Part shown: positions 1 to 9,592 of the stretch, one piece after another
How the letters are laid out: every line of letters starts with the position of its first letter
How positions within the stretch are numbered: the first letter of the stretch is position 1
DNA from: Heterocephalus glaber
Taxonomy: Eukaryota; Chordata; Mammalia; Rodentia; Bathyergidae
Length of the DNA stretch: 64,000 nucleotides
Direction: 5' to 3'
Assembly: GCF_000247695.1 (NCBI RefSeq)
Contig: NW_004624805.1
Span: 2,723,629-2,787,628 of the forward strand
Made by a program: the position numbers and the translations under genes
The notes under the pieces: generated by a model
The model's input: the letters and a program-made list of their open reading frames with translations, nothing else
Databases searched by the model: none
Told to the model about the DNA's origin: nothing

Positions 1-521
1 CTTTTCCCCTGCTTGGGAAGTTTTCTGCCATCACTTCTGTGAACAGTTTTTTTATGTCATCTGCACTCTCTCCTCTTTCTTTATTGATTCCAGTCAGTCT
101 TATGTTATTCTTCTTTGCATCGTCTAGCACCTGCTGGATTGATTTCTCCTGGTCCCTTACAATTTTAAAGAAATTTTTCTTTTCTTGGTCACTAATTGCA
201 ATCTTATCTTCTATATCTGAAATTCTTTCCTTACATTGGCTCATTCTGGCAAGTAGACTTTCCATGGAGTTTTTCATCTCCTGGAAATCTGTTTGCATCT
301 GTTTTATGGATTCCATTTGTTTCCTATGTTGGGATTCCATCATGTTCCTCAGCTGATGTATTTTTTTTATCTGTGTCCTCTCTAGATTTTTTAATCATGT
401 CTTGAATTATGGGCACAATCTCTGCTGTTACCTGAGAAATTATTTCTGATTTCATTTTTTCCAGATCCTCTTTTGTTGCCAGTTCAGGAAGTCCAGGTGG
501 TTGAGTATCAGAGAGTTCCAT
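1..521 (-). pseudogene. LINE-1 ORF1p remnant (RNA-binding chaperone), frameshifted, partial
   Basis: ORF1p is the trimeric coiled-coil RNA chaperone that coats L1 RNA. The first 65 codons (521 down to 327) begin MELSDTQPPGLPELATKEDL and then hit a stop. The coiled-coil region continues in another frame from about position 358 (QLRNMMESQHRKQMESI), followed by the segment VLDDAKKNNIRLTGI and then ENFPS near the window edge. These resemble the end of the coiled coil and the start of the RRM-like domain of L1 ORF1p. The frame change falls at a run of eight T on the plus strand (361-368), so a single-base indel explains it. The C-terminal part lies outside the window. Apart from the indel the reading frame is otherwise open, suggesting a moderately young copy. 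Confidence 0.8.
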
Positions 522-675
522 CTCCTTTCACTTTAGGGTTGCTGTAGGTGATCTGGAAGTCTGGTTTTGAGACTTGTTTATGTGTCTTCTCATTTCAATG
601 GGCGTGTTTGTGTGTGGGGGTGCTGTTGGCACCTGTGCAGCTCACCTCCTCTGCGCTGGGAGCAGTGGAACCTAC
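1..675 (-). mobile_element. LINE-1 5' end: 5' UTR piece and start of ORF1, cut by the window edge
   Basis: Read on the minus strand, about 150 bases of GC-richer leader (522-675) precede an ORF1 start at 521, and the element runs off the left end of the window. Leader followed by ORF1 is the LINE-1 order, so this copy is not 5'-truncated in the usual way and retains at least part of its promoter region. No target-site duplication can be tested because the 3' end is outside the window. The ORF1 amino-acid similarity is the main evidence; the exact 5' border is approximate. Confidence 0.8.
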
Positions 676-689
676 ATAACAAATTTTAA

Positions 690-1180
690 TTTGTATTGGA
701 GTCTATTTCAAATTTTCTATTTTCCTCTGTCTATTCCTGTATCATAACCATTATTTTAACTTTATAATATATTTTAATACCTGAGAGTGCTTATTTCCCT
801 TTCATTACTGTTGTTTTCAGAAACTCTCTAGCTAGCTTGGTTTGTTTATTTTTTAAGATGAACTTTAGAATCACTTTGCCATGTTTCAACAAATCGTGAG
901 TGGTATTGTTATTGGGATTATATTAAGTTAATAGATTAAGTTAGGAAGAGGTAACATCTGTATGCTGTTGTGTCTGCTTATTGCAAAAGATAGTGTATTT
1001 TCCAATTTATTTACATTTTCTTGCATCTTTCTTCATACTGTTTTTAAAGTTTTCTTCACATAAACCATGCCTGTTTCTTATCAAATTTATTCCTAGATCA
1101 TTTCTCTTTTTCATTGCTACTATTAAAGTATGTTTCTTTCTTCCATTATGTCTTTGGACCATCTTTTTTAGTATTCCAAG
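690..1180 (-). mobile_element. Old LINE-1 fragment, antisense
   Basis: AT-rich plus-strand text (for example TTATTGGGATTATATTAAGTTAATAG followed by a vague match to a known old L1 region read backwards: TTATTCCTAG and TTTCTTATCAAATTTA) resembles ORF2-proximal sequence of mammalian L1 families in antisense. No open frame of note is kept. The subfamily cannot be named by eye, and the junction with the younger L1 to the left is approximate. Confidence 0.5.
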
Positions 1181-1300
1181 TTTTACAAATGAGTAGACTG
1201 ACATCAAGAGAGTTGCTGCCCCTCAAACCTCACCATGAATGAATGGCAAAGATGGAGTTGGATTACAGGTCTCCCCATTATATGCACTGCACTAACTTAT
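1181..1300 (-). repeat. MIR SINE remnant
   Basis: The string ACAAATGAGTAGACTGACAT, then a loading of short matches to the MIR core read antisense (a gaggaaactgaggc-like segment, a pre-TSD 'ggattacaggtctcc' segment and a 'tgcactgcact' end), points to an ancient tRNA-derived MIR. Divergence is high, as expected for this mammal-wide family. Confidence 0.45.
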
Positions 1301-2220
1301 GGATAGACGCTGCCCACTTTTAAAGATATATGTTGGTAATCATCTCTGTGACTACTATAACAGGTTTGCTCCATTTAAGATGGAGCTTAAAGGAACTGTG
1401 GGATAGTTCTAACCTAATCTCATTTTACTCACAAGGAGAATGGTACAAAGTGATCAAGGAGACAACTAGATTTACCGGCGTAAGAGGAAAAAGTAGATTC
1501 TGTGTGCTCCCATGTCCTCTGTGTACCAATTCATTTTTCATGAGAGCATCCCCCGAACAGGAGGGAGGCCTTTCTCCCTGGTGACGTGAAGCCTGGAACT
1601 TTACTTTCTAATTGGTAATGCTATTTTACTCACCCCCTGCTGAATCTTTCCAAGAAGTTGAAATAAAGCTTGTTTCTGTTTTGTATCCTTGCTCAAAATA
1701 CTGCATTTTGCTGTACACCATAGAATATGCAAAGAAAAGTTCTTTGGTGGAGTGGTTTGGTACATTTAATTTTATTTAAAAATAACTGCAGGAGCTTTTG
1801 TTAATTGAGGTCTTGGATTCTTTCAAGGAAGCCAAACATGTGACGGAAAGGTGGTCAGTTAATGCTTTCTGAGGCCTGCAGGGGGAGCTCAGTGTGTTTT
1901 GTTCCTCTAATGCATGTGCTGGTGCATTGGTCAATGTGGGAGAATTTAGGACTTTGTCGTCAACACACTAGCTTATGAATTGTGTATTTTTAGAGCGTCA
2001 AGATGGTTGTTTCTTTCTCTATAGCTCCTCTATATAATGAATTATCACTCTGCAAGAGGGGGTTCAGCACTTTGGTAGTTCTAGTACAGTGCACTCCCTA
2101 GTGCTTCTGAAAGGTGCTGAAACATCTCCCTTGTAGGGAGGGGCCATAAGAAGTCTTTGGCTGCCTGAAAATGCAGCATCCTTAGAGTCCCCAGGAAGAT
2201 CCATTTTGTGTCTATTTTCC
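1301..2220. other. Unique sequence, no gene seen
   Basis: Mixed-composition single-copy DNA. There is one isolated AATAAA at about 1661-1666, with no upstream coding frame, so it is not read as a functional poly(A) site. The 84-codon frame at 1330-1584 has no recognisable domain or splice context and is treated as chance. Confidence 0.5.
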
Positions 2221-3830
2221 ACGATAGCCTGCCATCTCTTTTTAAATTAGATTTTAAAAATTGTAAATGCCATTGTAGACAATTTTGAAAATGGAAAACA
2301 CATTCAAGAAAGAAAAATATTCGTCATAATATCCAAACCAGAACTAACCACGGTTCCTGCCTTGCCTTCAAGTCTCTTTAGAGAGATTGTAAAGTTTAAG
2401 GGTATGGTTTTCACTTGAAAAATCATGAGCATTTTCCCACTGAAATCTATGCCAAGACAACTTCCTGAGCTGGAGAGGGGTTGGGGTGGGAGTGGCCTGG
2501 CATACACAGCAGGTTCTGTACTTGGAATTGAGTTTGACTGAAAGTGAAAACCTCCTTCCTGGGTACCCTGAATTTATGGGTGACCTGAGGTGGTGAATGG
2601 CTCCTCCCAAGGCAGCTTGTGGCTCAGTTTCCCAGCCAGTCCTGCCCAGCCAGTCAAAGGCTAGGTCATGATTGCCTCACTATTTATGTGATGGCAAAAC
2701 TCAGTTTGGGTCGCAGCTGTGAAATCCCATGTGACATAGCAGAGCACGTGTAACTTTTCATGAAACAAATGCTTATTGGGAACTACACATCTGACACCTC
2801 CACTCAGTCTGTGCAGCACCCTGTTCAGCCTCATTTCTGCTTCTTTCCTTGGAGGAGGTAAAGAGGGTGCACGGAGCCTTTGGTAGCAGGTCTAATGTCT
2901 ATGAGGAAAAAATTTGAATTTTCATCAAGTTGTAGCTTACATTTTCCTCAGAGAAGGGATATTGTTTTACTTTAAGGAAACTAGGAGAGATAGAAAAGAA
3001 TTGAGCATCATAGTCCTCTAGTAAGACTGTACATTTCCTGTATATTTATGATCTGATGCTTACTAGCTTTCTAGCTTTCAGTGAAGGGAACCCTTTAAAC
3101 CACTGCAAATATGACAGCTGAGTCTCATTTCCAGGGCCTGTTAATTTCTTCATACAAGAGAGAAGAGTAGGAGCAGTCATACTTCTTGATTCCTGATCCA
3201 GTTAAATAGTGTAGGGATTTGTTATGTAAGAAAAAGAATATAAATTTTTAATCGAAAATTCTTTTAACAAATTAAGAGTATTTCATACAAATCTCTAATG
3301 CCACAGAGAAAAACCTTCTACTCAGAACTTTAGGTTAGAGAAGTGTAGGGGGTTTAAGGATAGCCTAGATGCTTTCTTAATTAAGTAAAAATGAAATATC
3401 TAAATACTAAAATAAGCAGACAATATGTAAAATTTTTAAAAATAATTAAACATGGAACAAGGACAAAGGGAAAATCATTTACAAGTTTTTATTTGCATTT
3501 CCTCAGATTCATTTTTTTTCTTGACAACATGTTCCCTGCCTAATTAGATGAAATCTCCTCTGCATGTCAACAATTAAGAGTGATGGAATTTCATAATAGA
3601 TAAAAAGCTAAAGTCCATTTTAGGGCACATTTTAATTCAGGGAGCACATTGATTGCAGAGTACTCTGGATGCTGTTGACCTATATACTGCTTTTGCAAGA
3701 GGTGGGAGGGGACCCTAGATAAGTCAAGGAAAGAAAACGCAAGGTGATCTCTCCGAAGAATCTGCAGCTTTGCATCCAGAAAGGCTGTTATTTCCTGAGG
3801 GTGCAGTTGAACTCAAGGGCTCTCAGCCTA
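2221..3830. other. Unique AT-rich sequence, possible old repeat at 2230-2330
   Basis: The stretch near 2230-2330 (repeated A-rich runs, then CATAATATCCAAACC) resembles a diverged ancient LINE segment but cannot be named. From 2490 to 3830 the DNA appears single-copy and becomes AT-rich after 3200. There is no open frame with coding character, no SINE, and no clear regulatory motif. Confidence 0.4.
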
Positions 3831-3886
3831 CTTGGATGGAAGGTTCAGAGCCAGGCAAGGTGAAATGCATGGTGTTCTCCCCACAG

Positions 3887-3981
3887 AAACGTTCTCTGGA
3901 CTTCGCTGTGCAGGATGTGTCTATTCCAATGGGACTACAAGTTCCTTGATTAAAAAGCAAGACTCGCAAGTCATCGTGCAG
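3887..3981 (+). CDS. Candidate internal coding exon (95 bp), gene unidentified
   Basis: An acceptor-like tract, GGTGTTCTCCCCACAG, ends at 3886, and a consensus donor CAG|GTGAGC spans 3979-3987. Between them only one of three frames is open across the whole segment. After two bases completing a split codon it reads TFSGLRCAGCVYSNGTTSS, then LIKKQDSQVIVQ, ending on a codon boundary. That gives a phase-1 start and phase-0 end, and a length typical of internal exons. The translation has a CAGC pair of cysteines and a potential N-glycosylation site (NGT), as in a secreted or membrane ectodomain, but I do not recognise the protein. No partner exon is visible nearby, so a lone exon in a long gene or a chance match are both possible. 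Confidence 0.35.
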
Positions 3982-3987
3982 GTGAGC

Positions 3988-4670
3988 AGTCCCTCTATGC
4001 TGTGGACTTCATTTCCATAATGGGAAAGGATGCTCTAGACTAGAGCCTTAATTCAAGCCCGAGGAGCGCAATGAAGACTAAATGAGTTGCAATGAAATAA
4101 TTACTTGGGCATTCATTAGCATCCACAAGCTTGTCTATGGAACAGGGGAGTCTTATTCTCAGAAGCGGAATTTTTATAATCTTGCTGGAGGAGGAGATCA
4201 CAGTTTATATCTATGTCAAGGTCAACTTTATTGTTGTCATCTTTGCTTAATAAACAAACAAAAGGATATAATGGAGAGCTGATGTTCTTGAACTCAAGAT
4301 TTCTTGACCTAAAAGCGCACGTCTGTCACATGGCAGGCACTCAGTCACCCTTTGTTGAATGGGTTTATGAGTGACCATTGTCTTTCAGTGTGCATTGTAC
4401 ACCTGGTCTCCTTTCCTCCGATGACATATAGGAAATACCTGCGCAACTCCGTAAATACTTTCACATCTTCTTGGACTGGAGCGAGAGAACACAGGCAAGG
4501 GAGCTGACCCAGGGCAGAGAACTGCTGGAGGTGCACATGGAGACCTCGGGTGGAGGAGAACTGGGCCAGCTGGCCGGGGAGCTGGGGAGGCGTGGGGGAG
4601 GCGCTGAGGGACCAAGAAGCCTCAGAAACAAAGAGGCTTCCTGCTGGGCAGGCAGGTGATGCCCCCTCCT
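3988..4670. other. Unique sequence after the exon candidate
   Basis: Single-copy DNA. The short frames at 4082-4282 (+) and 4345-4615 (-) lack domain similarity and splice support. A purine- and GC-rich patch (4530-4660) has few CpGs, so it is not a CpG island. Nothing else is recognised. Confidence 0.45.
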
Positions 4671-4671
4671 T

Positions 4672-4812
4672 CTTCAGATGAGTTAATCACTGCGAGTTTA
4701 TTAAGGTGTAACTGGCAATTAAAATTGTTTTTTAATTATGCTTTGCAGTGCGTACGCACTGTGAGATGATTAAAGCCAGCCAATGAGCACATCCACTAGC
4801 TCACATGCTTAG
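4672..4812. promoter_or_regulatory. Putative conserved non-coding element with a 16-bp palindrome
   Basis: This repeat-free segment is dense in homeodomain-type cores (GTTAATCA, TTTATTAAG, GGCAATTAAAATTG, TTTTTAATTATGC, GATGATTAAAGCC, CCAATGAG). It contains a perfect 16-bp palindrome, CAGTGCGTACGCACTG, at 4746-4761. That combination, with a sharp composition change from its flanks, is typical of vertebrate developmental enhancers. Conservation itself cannot be seen from one sequence, so the assignment is an inference. Confidence 0.3.
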
Positions 4813-5305
4813 CTTTGAGTGTGAGTGGTGGAACATTTCAGGCCTCAAAAAACTTCGGGTCTGCACTGGTTCCATGCCGGACAGTAGATGTTCGTATGCG
4901 TGATGGAAACTCTGTGGCCTTTGGCTAACCCTCCCCTCCGACCCTGCCTCCTGCCCCACCCAGCCAGCGGCACCGGTTTCTTCCCTTTGGAGTCAGGCGG
5001 TCTTCGCTTGATAGGAGTAATGTGTTGCTTTGTAGAAATATGAGAAGCAAAACGCAAGGAAGACTTGTAGTAGTGTACGATGTATTCTTACCATGCTCGT
5101 TCTTGTATCCAAATGTACCTAGATGCAAATATGATTTTTATACTAACATACGTATAGGTGTTCTTTAAAATATTAGGAATTTTGATACATATTTGTAGTG
5201 TTATTAAAGCATGGTATCTCCTAAACATGCTTATTATGGCTGTATAACCTAACAGATTTATGTGACATGGATTCTGGATTCCAAAACCCCTTTGGCCTTT
5301 TTATT
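4813..5305. other. Unique sequence, nothing recognised
   Basis: Single-copy DNA. The overlapping 70- and 67-codon minus frames at 4845-5128 are not supported by any domain or splice context. Confidence 0.45.
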
Positions 5306-5650
5306 TTATTGCCATAAACCTTTAGGCAGGTTACTAAATTCTGTAGGCCTTAGCTGTCTTCTCTGTAAAATGAGGAGGATAATAATCTAACCTCCCTGGG
5401 CATGGCGGTGCACACTGGTTATCCCAGCTATTCCGAGGCAGAAGGATCACAAGTTCAAGGCCAGCCCGGGCTGTTTCAAAACAGAAGGGCTGGAAGTATA
5501 AGTCAGTGATATATGAAACCTCACATAGTAATAAAGGAGGTTAACATGTTAATCAGAGGGTGTTTAGAACGATGCTGCCTGGCACATGGTAATCTCAAGA
5601 AATGTCTTTTATTAGTATTCTTAGTAGTAGCAGTAGCCTGATAATTCAAT
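5306..5650 (+). repeat. MIR SINE, split by a B1 insertion
   Basis: The left half holds the MIR core in sense (CAGGTTACTAAATTCTGTAG, then CTGTAAAATGAGGAGGATAATAAT, i.e. the classic 'ttcctcatctgtaaaatgggga' region) and stops at about 5393. The right half resumes at about 5513-5600 with the MIR 3' part (CTGCCTGGCACATGGTAATC). The B1 between them shows the MIR was already in place when the rodent SINE arrived. Confidence 0.65.
5394..5512 (+). mobile_element. B1 SINE (7SL-derived) inserted in MIR
   Basis: It carries the B1 hallmarks GGGCATGGCGGTGCACACTG, TCCCAGCTATTC, GAGGCAGAAGGATCACAAGTTC and AAGGCCAGCCCGGGCTG. The 3' end is short and diverged, with no long A tail. A B1-dID dimer is possible because an AGGGCTGG segment follows. 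The target duplication was not resolved. Confidence 0.75.
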
Positions 5651-5935
5651 AAATGTCTTAATTGTTGGATATTTAATTATCAATTCTTTTATATTATAAA
5701 TCTTTAGACCACTACATAGACAAGTTTTTGCACACATATCTGATCATTTTCTCAAAGTGCACTTATTGGGAGTACATCTTTTAAAGAATTTTGATTTGTT
5801 TTGGAAACAGTATTCCAGAAAATTTGTACCAGTCCATTCTAAATGAGTCAATGTTTTAAAAGAATGTCAGTGTACTTCCTTTAGCACTAAGTACTGCCAT
5901 TTAAAAGCCCTTGTGAAAATTCATTGTTATTTATT

Positions 5936-6025
5936 TCTCTATTTATTATCGTTGCTGGGTGTTGAACCCACAGCCTCGTAGGTGCTAGGCAACTGCTCAG
6001 TCAGTGAGCTACACCAGAGCCCTTG
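5936..6025 (-). mobile_element. ID-type SINE, diverged
   Basis: The plus strand shows the inverted ID pattern: a T-rich start, GCTGGGTGTTGAACCCACAG (B-box region), GGTGCTAGGCAACTGCTC, and GTGAGCTACACCAGAGCCC (A-box end). It is older and more diverged than the other ID copies in this window. Confidence 0.6.
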
Positions 6026-6296
6026 TTGTTTTTTAACTAGCAGTGAGGCTGAGAATTCTTTCCATATTTATATTCAGTTCCACTAAATCTTTGGTGGGTT
6101 GCTTGCTTTTTCAGGAACTGCATTATTGCATTAAATCTATGACAGATAAATTTAGTCCATTTAAGGATTAATCATTTTATTTTTACATTGTATTTACATG
6201 ATTTATGTATTTTATTTCTGCCATCTTATTTTGTATTTTCCATCTGTGACATAGATCTACGTGTTGATCCCAATTTCTATCCCTATGTCGCTCTCT

Positions 6297-6466
6297 TCTG
6301 TTCTCTCCTGGGATTGAACCTGGGCCTTCACACTGAGCTACATCCCAGCCCTTCTTATTTTGCACTCTGAGACAAGTTGGCCAAGCCGAGCGAGAACGTG
6401 CAGCTCTGCGTCACCTCGCAGAGCGCGGCATCACCGGCGTGCGCCACCACGTCCGACAGGTTTTCT
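6297..6466 (-). mobile_element. B1-dID composite SINE with high CpG content
   Basis: Inverted dID unit first (CTGGGATTGAACCTGGGCC, then ACTGAGCTACATCCCAGCCC), then a linker and a B1 unit (GAGACAAGTTGGCCAAGCC and GGCGTGCGCCACCACG). The order dID then B1 on the plus strand is the reverse complement of the B1-dID dimer of squirrel-related and hystricomorph rodents. The B1 half keeps twelve CpGs in about 75 bases, unusual for SINEs, which normally lose CpG to deamination. Similar text (TAGCTCTCTCTTC and CGCTCTCTTCTG) on both sides may be the target duplication. Confidence 0.7.
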
Positions 6467-6559
6467 TAGCTCTCTCTTCTTATTTTGCTGCTGCTGCATT
6501 GGAAGTTTAAATCCTCTTTCTATTCTTTTAGTGGTGACTGTTTGATCTTTAACTTGACA

Positions 6560-7850
6560 CTTGAATTAGTAAAATCCGGACTCACTCACGCTGTCTTCCT
6601 CTTGCATAATACATAGGCCTCCGTATGCTCTGCTTTCTATCCCTTCTCCCTCTCTTCACCCAGAGACGTGATTATCATCCAGTGTTTCTCCTGTCCAAAG
6701 TTGCTGTGAGTTTTTATGGAGCTGACGCTTATGCAGATTTCCACGAGTGCTGATGAACCTCACTGCTCACCATTGGTTCTTATGTCGTGTGTCTCCTCTG
6801 ATTTAGACTACTTCTTCCTGAAAAAATTCCCCGACTGTTCCATCAGTGACAGTTAATGCCCTAAATGCTGGTGATTTGGGTTTTTCTGAAAGTAATTTTT
6901 CCTCAGTTGAAATAATAGTACCAATGAATGTAAAAGCTCCATTGACAGTTGAATTTTTTCAGTACTTCGAAGGTACTATTTTACTGTCTTTTGCTTTGAA
7001 CTGTTGCGGTTATAGGATATCAACTGTTAGTCTAAAGGAGCTCTCAGTCTGCTGTTTGGTCTTCTCTTTGCCTTGTGTCTTGTGTTTGTACCACAGTGAG
7101 TTTGGGTACAGACTTGAAATTTACTTTACATAGACTGTGGTATGCTTCTTACACCCACAGACCCGTGTCTTTGATAAGTTCCAGAAGGTTTTCAGCTGTT
7201 CTGTGAAGATTGGTTCCCCTCATTTTCTCCGTTCTCTTTTCTACACTTTCTATTAGATCTTTGGATGTTTTCATTCTGATCCAATATCCCCCACTTCTCT
7301 GCGGTATATTCCATGTTGTGGTCTTTGTGTTGTGTGTTGGATAATTTCTTTGCATTTGCTTTTCAGGTCACTGATTTTTGATCAGATGTGTCTAATCAGG
7401 TAAAACCTACCCACGAGTTTTGAATTTCCATTACATAATAGACGTATTTCTAAAGTGTTATTTGTTTATTTTTCATTTTGTTGAATTTCATTTTGATAAT
7501 GTATTATCTTCTTATGTTTGTTGGATGTCTTCCTTTCTGACATTATTTATGCCAAGTATTCTTAGGTTTTAACTTATGAGATTGTCTAATTTTCTAAAGT
7601 TCTTGGATTTTACCATTATTGTTTATTATGCCTGCTGGCTCTCAATCATAGTGGACTCTTCCCTCAGCATTTTTAGAGTTTTGATTTTGAACATGTCCGT
7701 ATGAAAATCTTATGCAGTCTCAGTTCAATGTTCTGGGGTTTTATTGGCTGGAACAATTTTCGTATTCGTTTCTTAAATTAAATCTTCCTGAACCACATTG
7801 ATGGTGAGAATTTTGAATCCAAAATCTGACTGAAGTGCAGTTGTAAATTT
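6560..7850 (-). mobile_element. Ancient LINE-1 5'-region remnant, antisense
   Basis: Plus-strand passages such as TTTTCATTCTGATCCAATATC, TTGCTTTTCAGGTCACTGAT, ACCCACGAGTTTTGAATTTC and TGTTCTGGGGTTTTATTGG resemble the long antisense 5' region of old mammalian L1 (L1M) families. The match is patchy and the borders are approximate. The 95-codon plus frame at 6846-7133 lies inside this relic and is not a gene. Confidence 0.5.
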
Positions 7851-8076
7851 CCAGAAGGAATATTTTGCCCTGACTCCTAGGGCAGGGAGTAACACATATG
7901 CTTTCTTGTCATGCTTCTGTGATGGTACATGGGCATTTGTCTAATTTTCACTATGAGTGTTGCCTTTAAGGGTCTCTACTTGCTGAGGATGTCCTGATTC
8001 CCCTTACTTGTATGGAATCAAAGCTCTGCTTGTAGTCTTAGGAGGTCTTTTAAAACCCAACCCTCGAGACTGTTGG

Positions 8077-8156
8077 TGCTGGATGTGGCATGGAGCTCAG
8101 CGGTAAGAGTATTTGTGCGAGCAGAGGGCCCTGGGTCAGCCCAGCGCTTACCTGCT
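8077..8156 (+). mobile_element. ID-like SINE fragment, degenerate
   Basis: GGTGCTGGATGTGGCATGGAGCTCAGCGGTAAGAGTATTTG followed by CGAGCAGAGGGCCCTGGGT parallels the ID body (tRNA A box GCTCAGCGGT, then the linker and B-box side). It has no A tail and substantial divergence. Confidence 0.5.
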
Positions 8157-9536
8157 GGCTGGGTCTGGTTTTCAGCTTACTCTTTGTTTCCTGCTTCTGG
8201 GATTTCCTTTACTTTCCTTCAAGCTGCTTTTAAGGTCATATTTATCCTACTTTATCTCATATTGCCAGATGTATATAATGGTTTGTTTTTGAAATCTTTC
8301 CACTAAAAAGGGAAGTCCCCCAATTTTTTGTTTAATTGTAGCTGGAAGGATTTTTCCTACAGGATCTCACTGGAGCCAGAGCGGTGCCTGCGCCTTCTCA
8401 GAGACACACGAGCCCAGACTCAGAGCACCGATTCTCTGGAAAGCTGTGCGGTGTGGAGGCCTTGAGCGAACGTGAGAATGCAGCCTGGACAAACTGGTCA
8501 GGGTCCACACGGTGCTGCCCAGGAGCTGAGAGGGGTGAAAAGCCATGGCAGGCAGACTTACCTGAGCCCTGTGCTCAGACATGAGTCCCACCCCTCTGCA
8601 AACACAGCTTTCAGGGGAAAACAATACAGGTCCAAGGTGGCTCTTGGCCTGGGAAGGGGCAGCTACCTCATCTGCCTGGCGTAGGACACCCGCTGGAGAT
8701 GCAGGTCTGGATACCCACTCCATTTCTAATCAAAAGCTGCCAGAAAAAATGTTTAAACCAGTTCTGGCTTTGAACTTGAGTCTGCAATGTCTCGGAGGAA
8801 GATCTGGCATATGATACAGTGATATACATTGCAAATAATGATTATTCTAACTTGCATAACTACAAACTGCATTTGTGCTAGCCCCATGAATGTAGTAAGG
8901 GAGGCAAACAGTATCAGAAAAGGTCGTATGTGAATGACGGTTACATTATTTGCTATTTTGAATGGCTGCCATCCCTACTTCCTGTGTTCTAGAGAAATGC
9001 TAGGTAAGCAGTTAATTTTAAAAGCTTGACATGGAAGATAGTTTTAAGAATATAAAAAAGTAGCTTTAGGAAGAAAATCTAGATCTATAGACCTCTCCTT
9101 CAGGGTACCTAATCAAATCCAGAGTGAGAAATATTTTTATTAATGGTATCAGAGAGAACCTGGAATTTGAATCAGATCAAACTTTTGGGAAAAAAATATA
9201 GGCTGCTCAGAAAGAGCACCAGGAAACCTTGCATGGCTCACTGACTTGGGGCAGAGTCTCTTCACATAATAAAAATCAGGAAGGGGGCCTAGGGCCACCT
9301 GGGAACGTGCTGGTGACCCACTGTACAGCTCTCTCTTCATTTACTGGATCTACAATTAATGTGGAATTTTCTCATCTCAGCTGCTGTGGCAGAAAGTGCT
9401 ACTCTGCGAACTCTGTGCCCTCCGGAACAGACAGCAAGAGCTTCTTTTCCACACTGCTGTCACTTCCGGGTGGTGCTGTGACTGTGCTCATGGAGGGAAG
9501 ATGTCTGTGCCACTTCCGGCCTGGCCTAGCACAGCC
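8157..9536. other. Unique sequence, no gene supported
   Basis: Single-copy DNA, GC-richer at 8360-8730 where overlapping frames occur on both strands (up to 118 codons on minus). None has a recognisable domain. Low CpG density argues against a promoter. No repeats are recognised. Confidence 0.45.
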
Positions 9537-9592
9537 TCAGGGCTCCAATTGTTCCCCTTCCAGGTCAGGGCTCCAATTGTTCCCCTTCCAGG
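9537..9592 (+). repeat. Perfect 28-bp tandem duplication
   Basis: Two identical adjacent 28-base units, each beginning TCAGGGCTCCAATTG and ending CCCTTCCAGG, at 9537-9564 and 9565-9592. No mismatch separates them, so the duplication is recent or was homogenised. It creates a repeated peptide in an overlapping frame that is not otherwise gene-like. Confidence 0.95.

Noticed and set aside
1661..1666. AATAAA as a gene's poly(A) signal
   Set aside because: No upstream coding frame or 3' UTR context; the hexamer is frequent in AT-rich DNA. Others in this window belong to LTRs.
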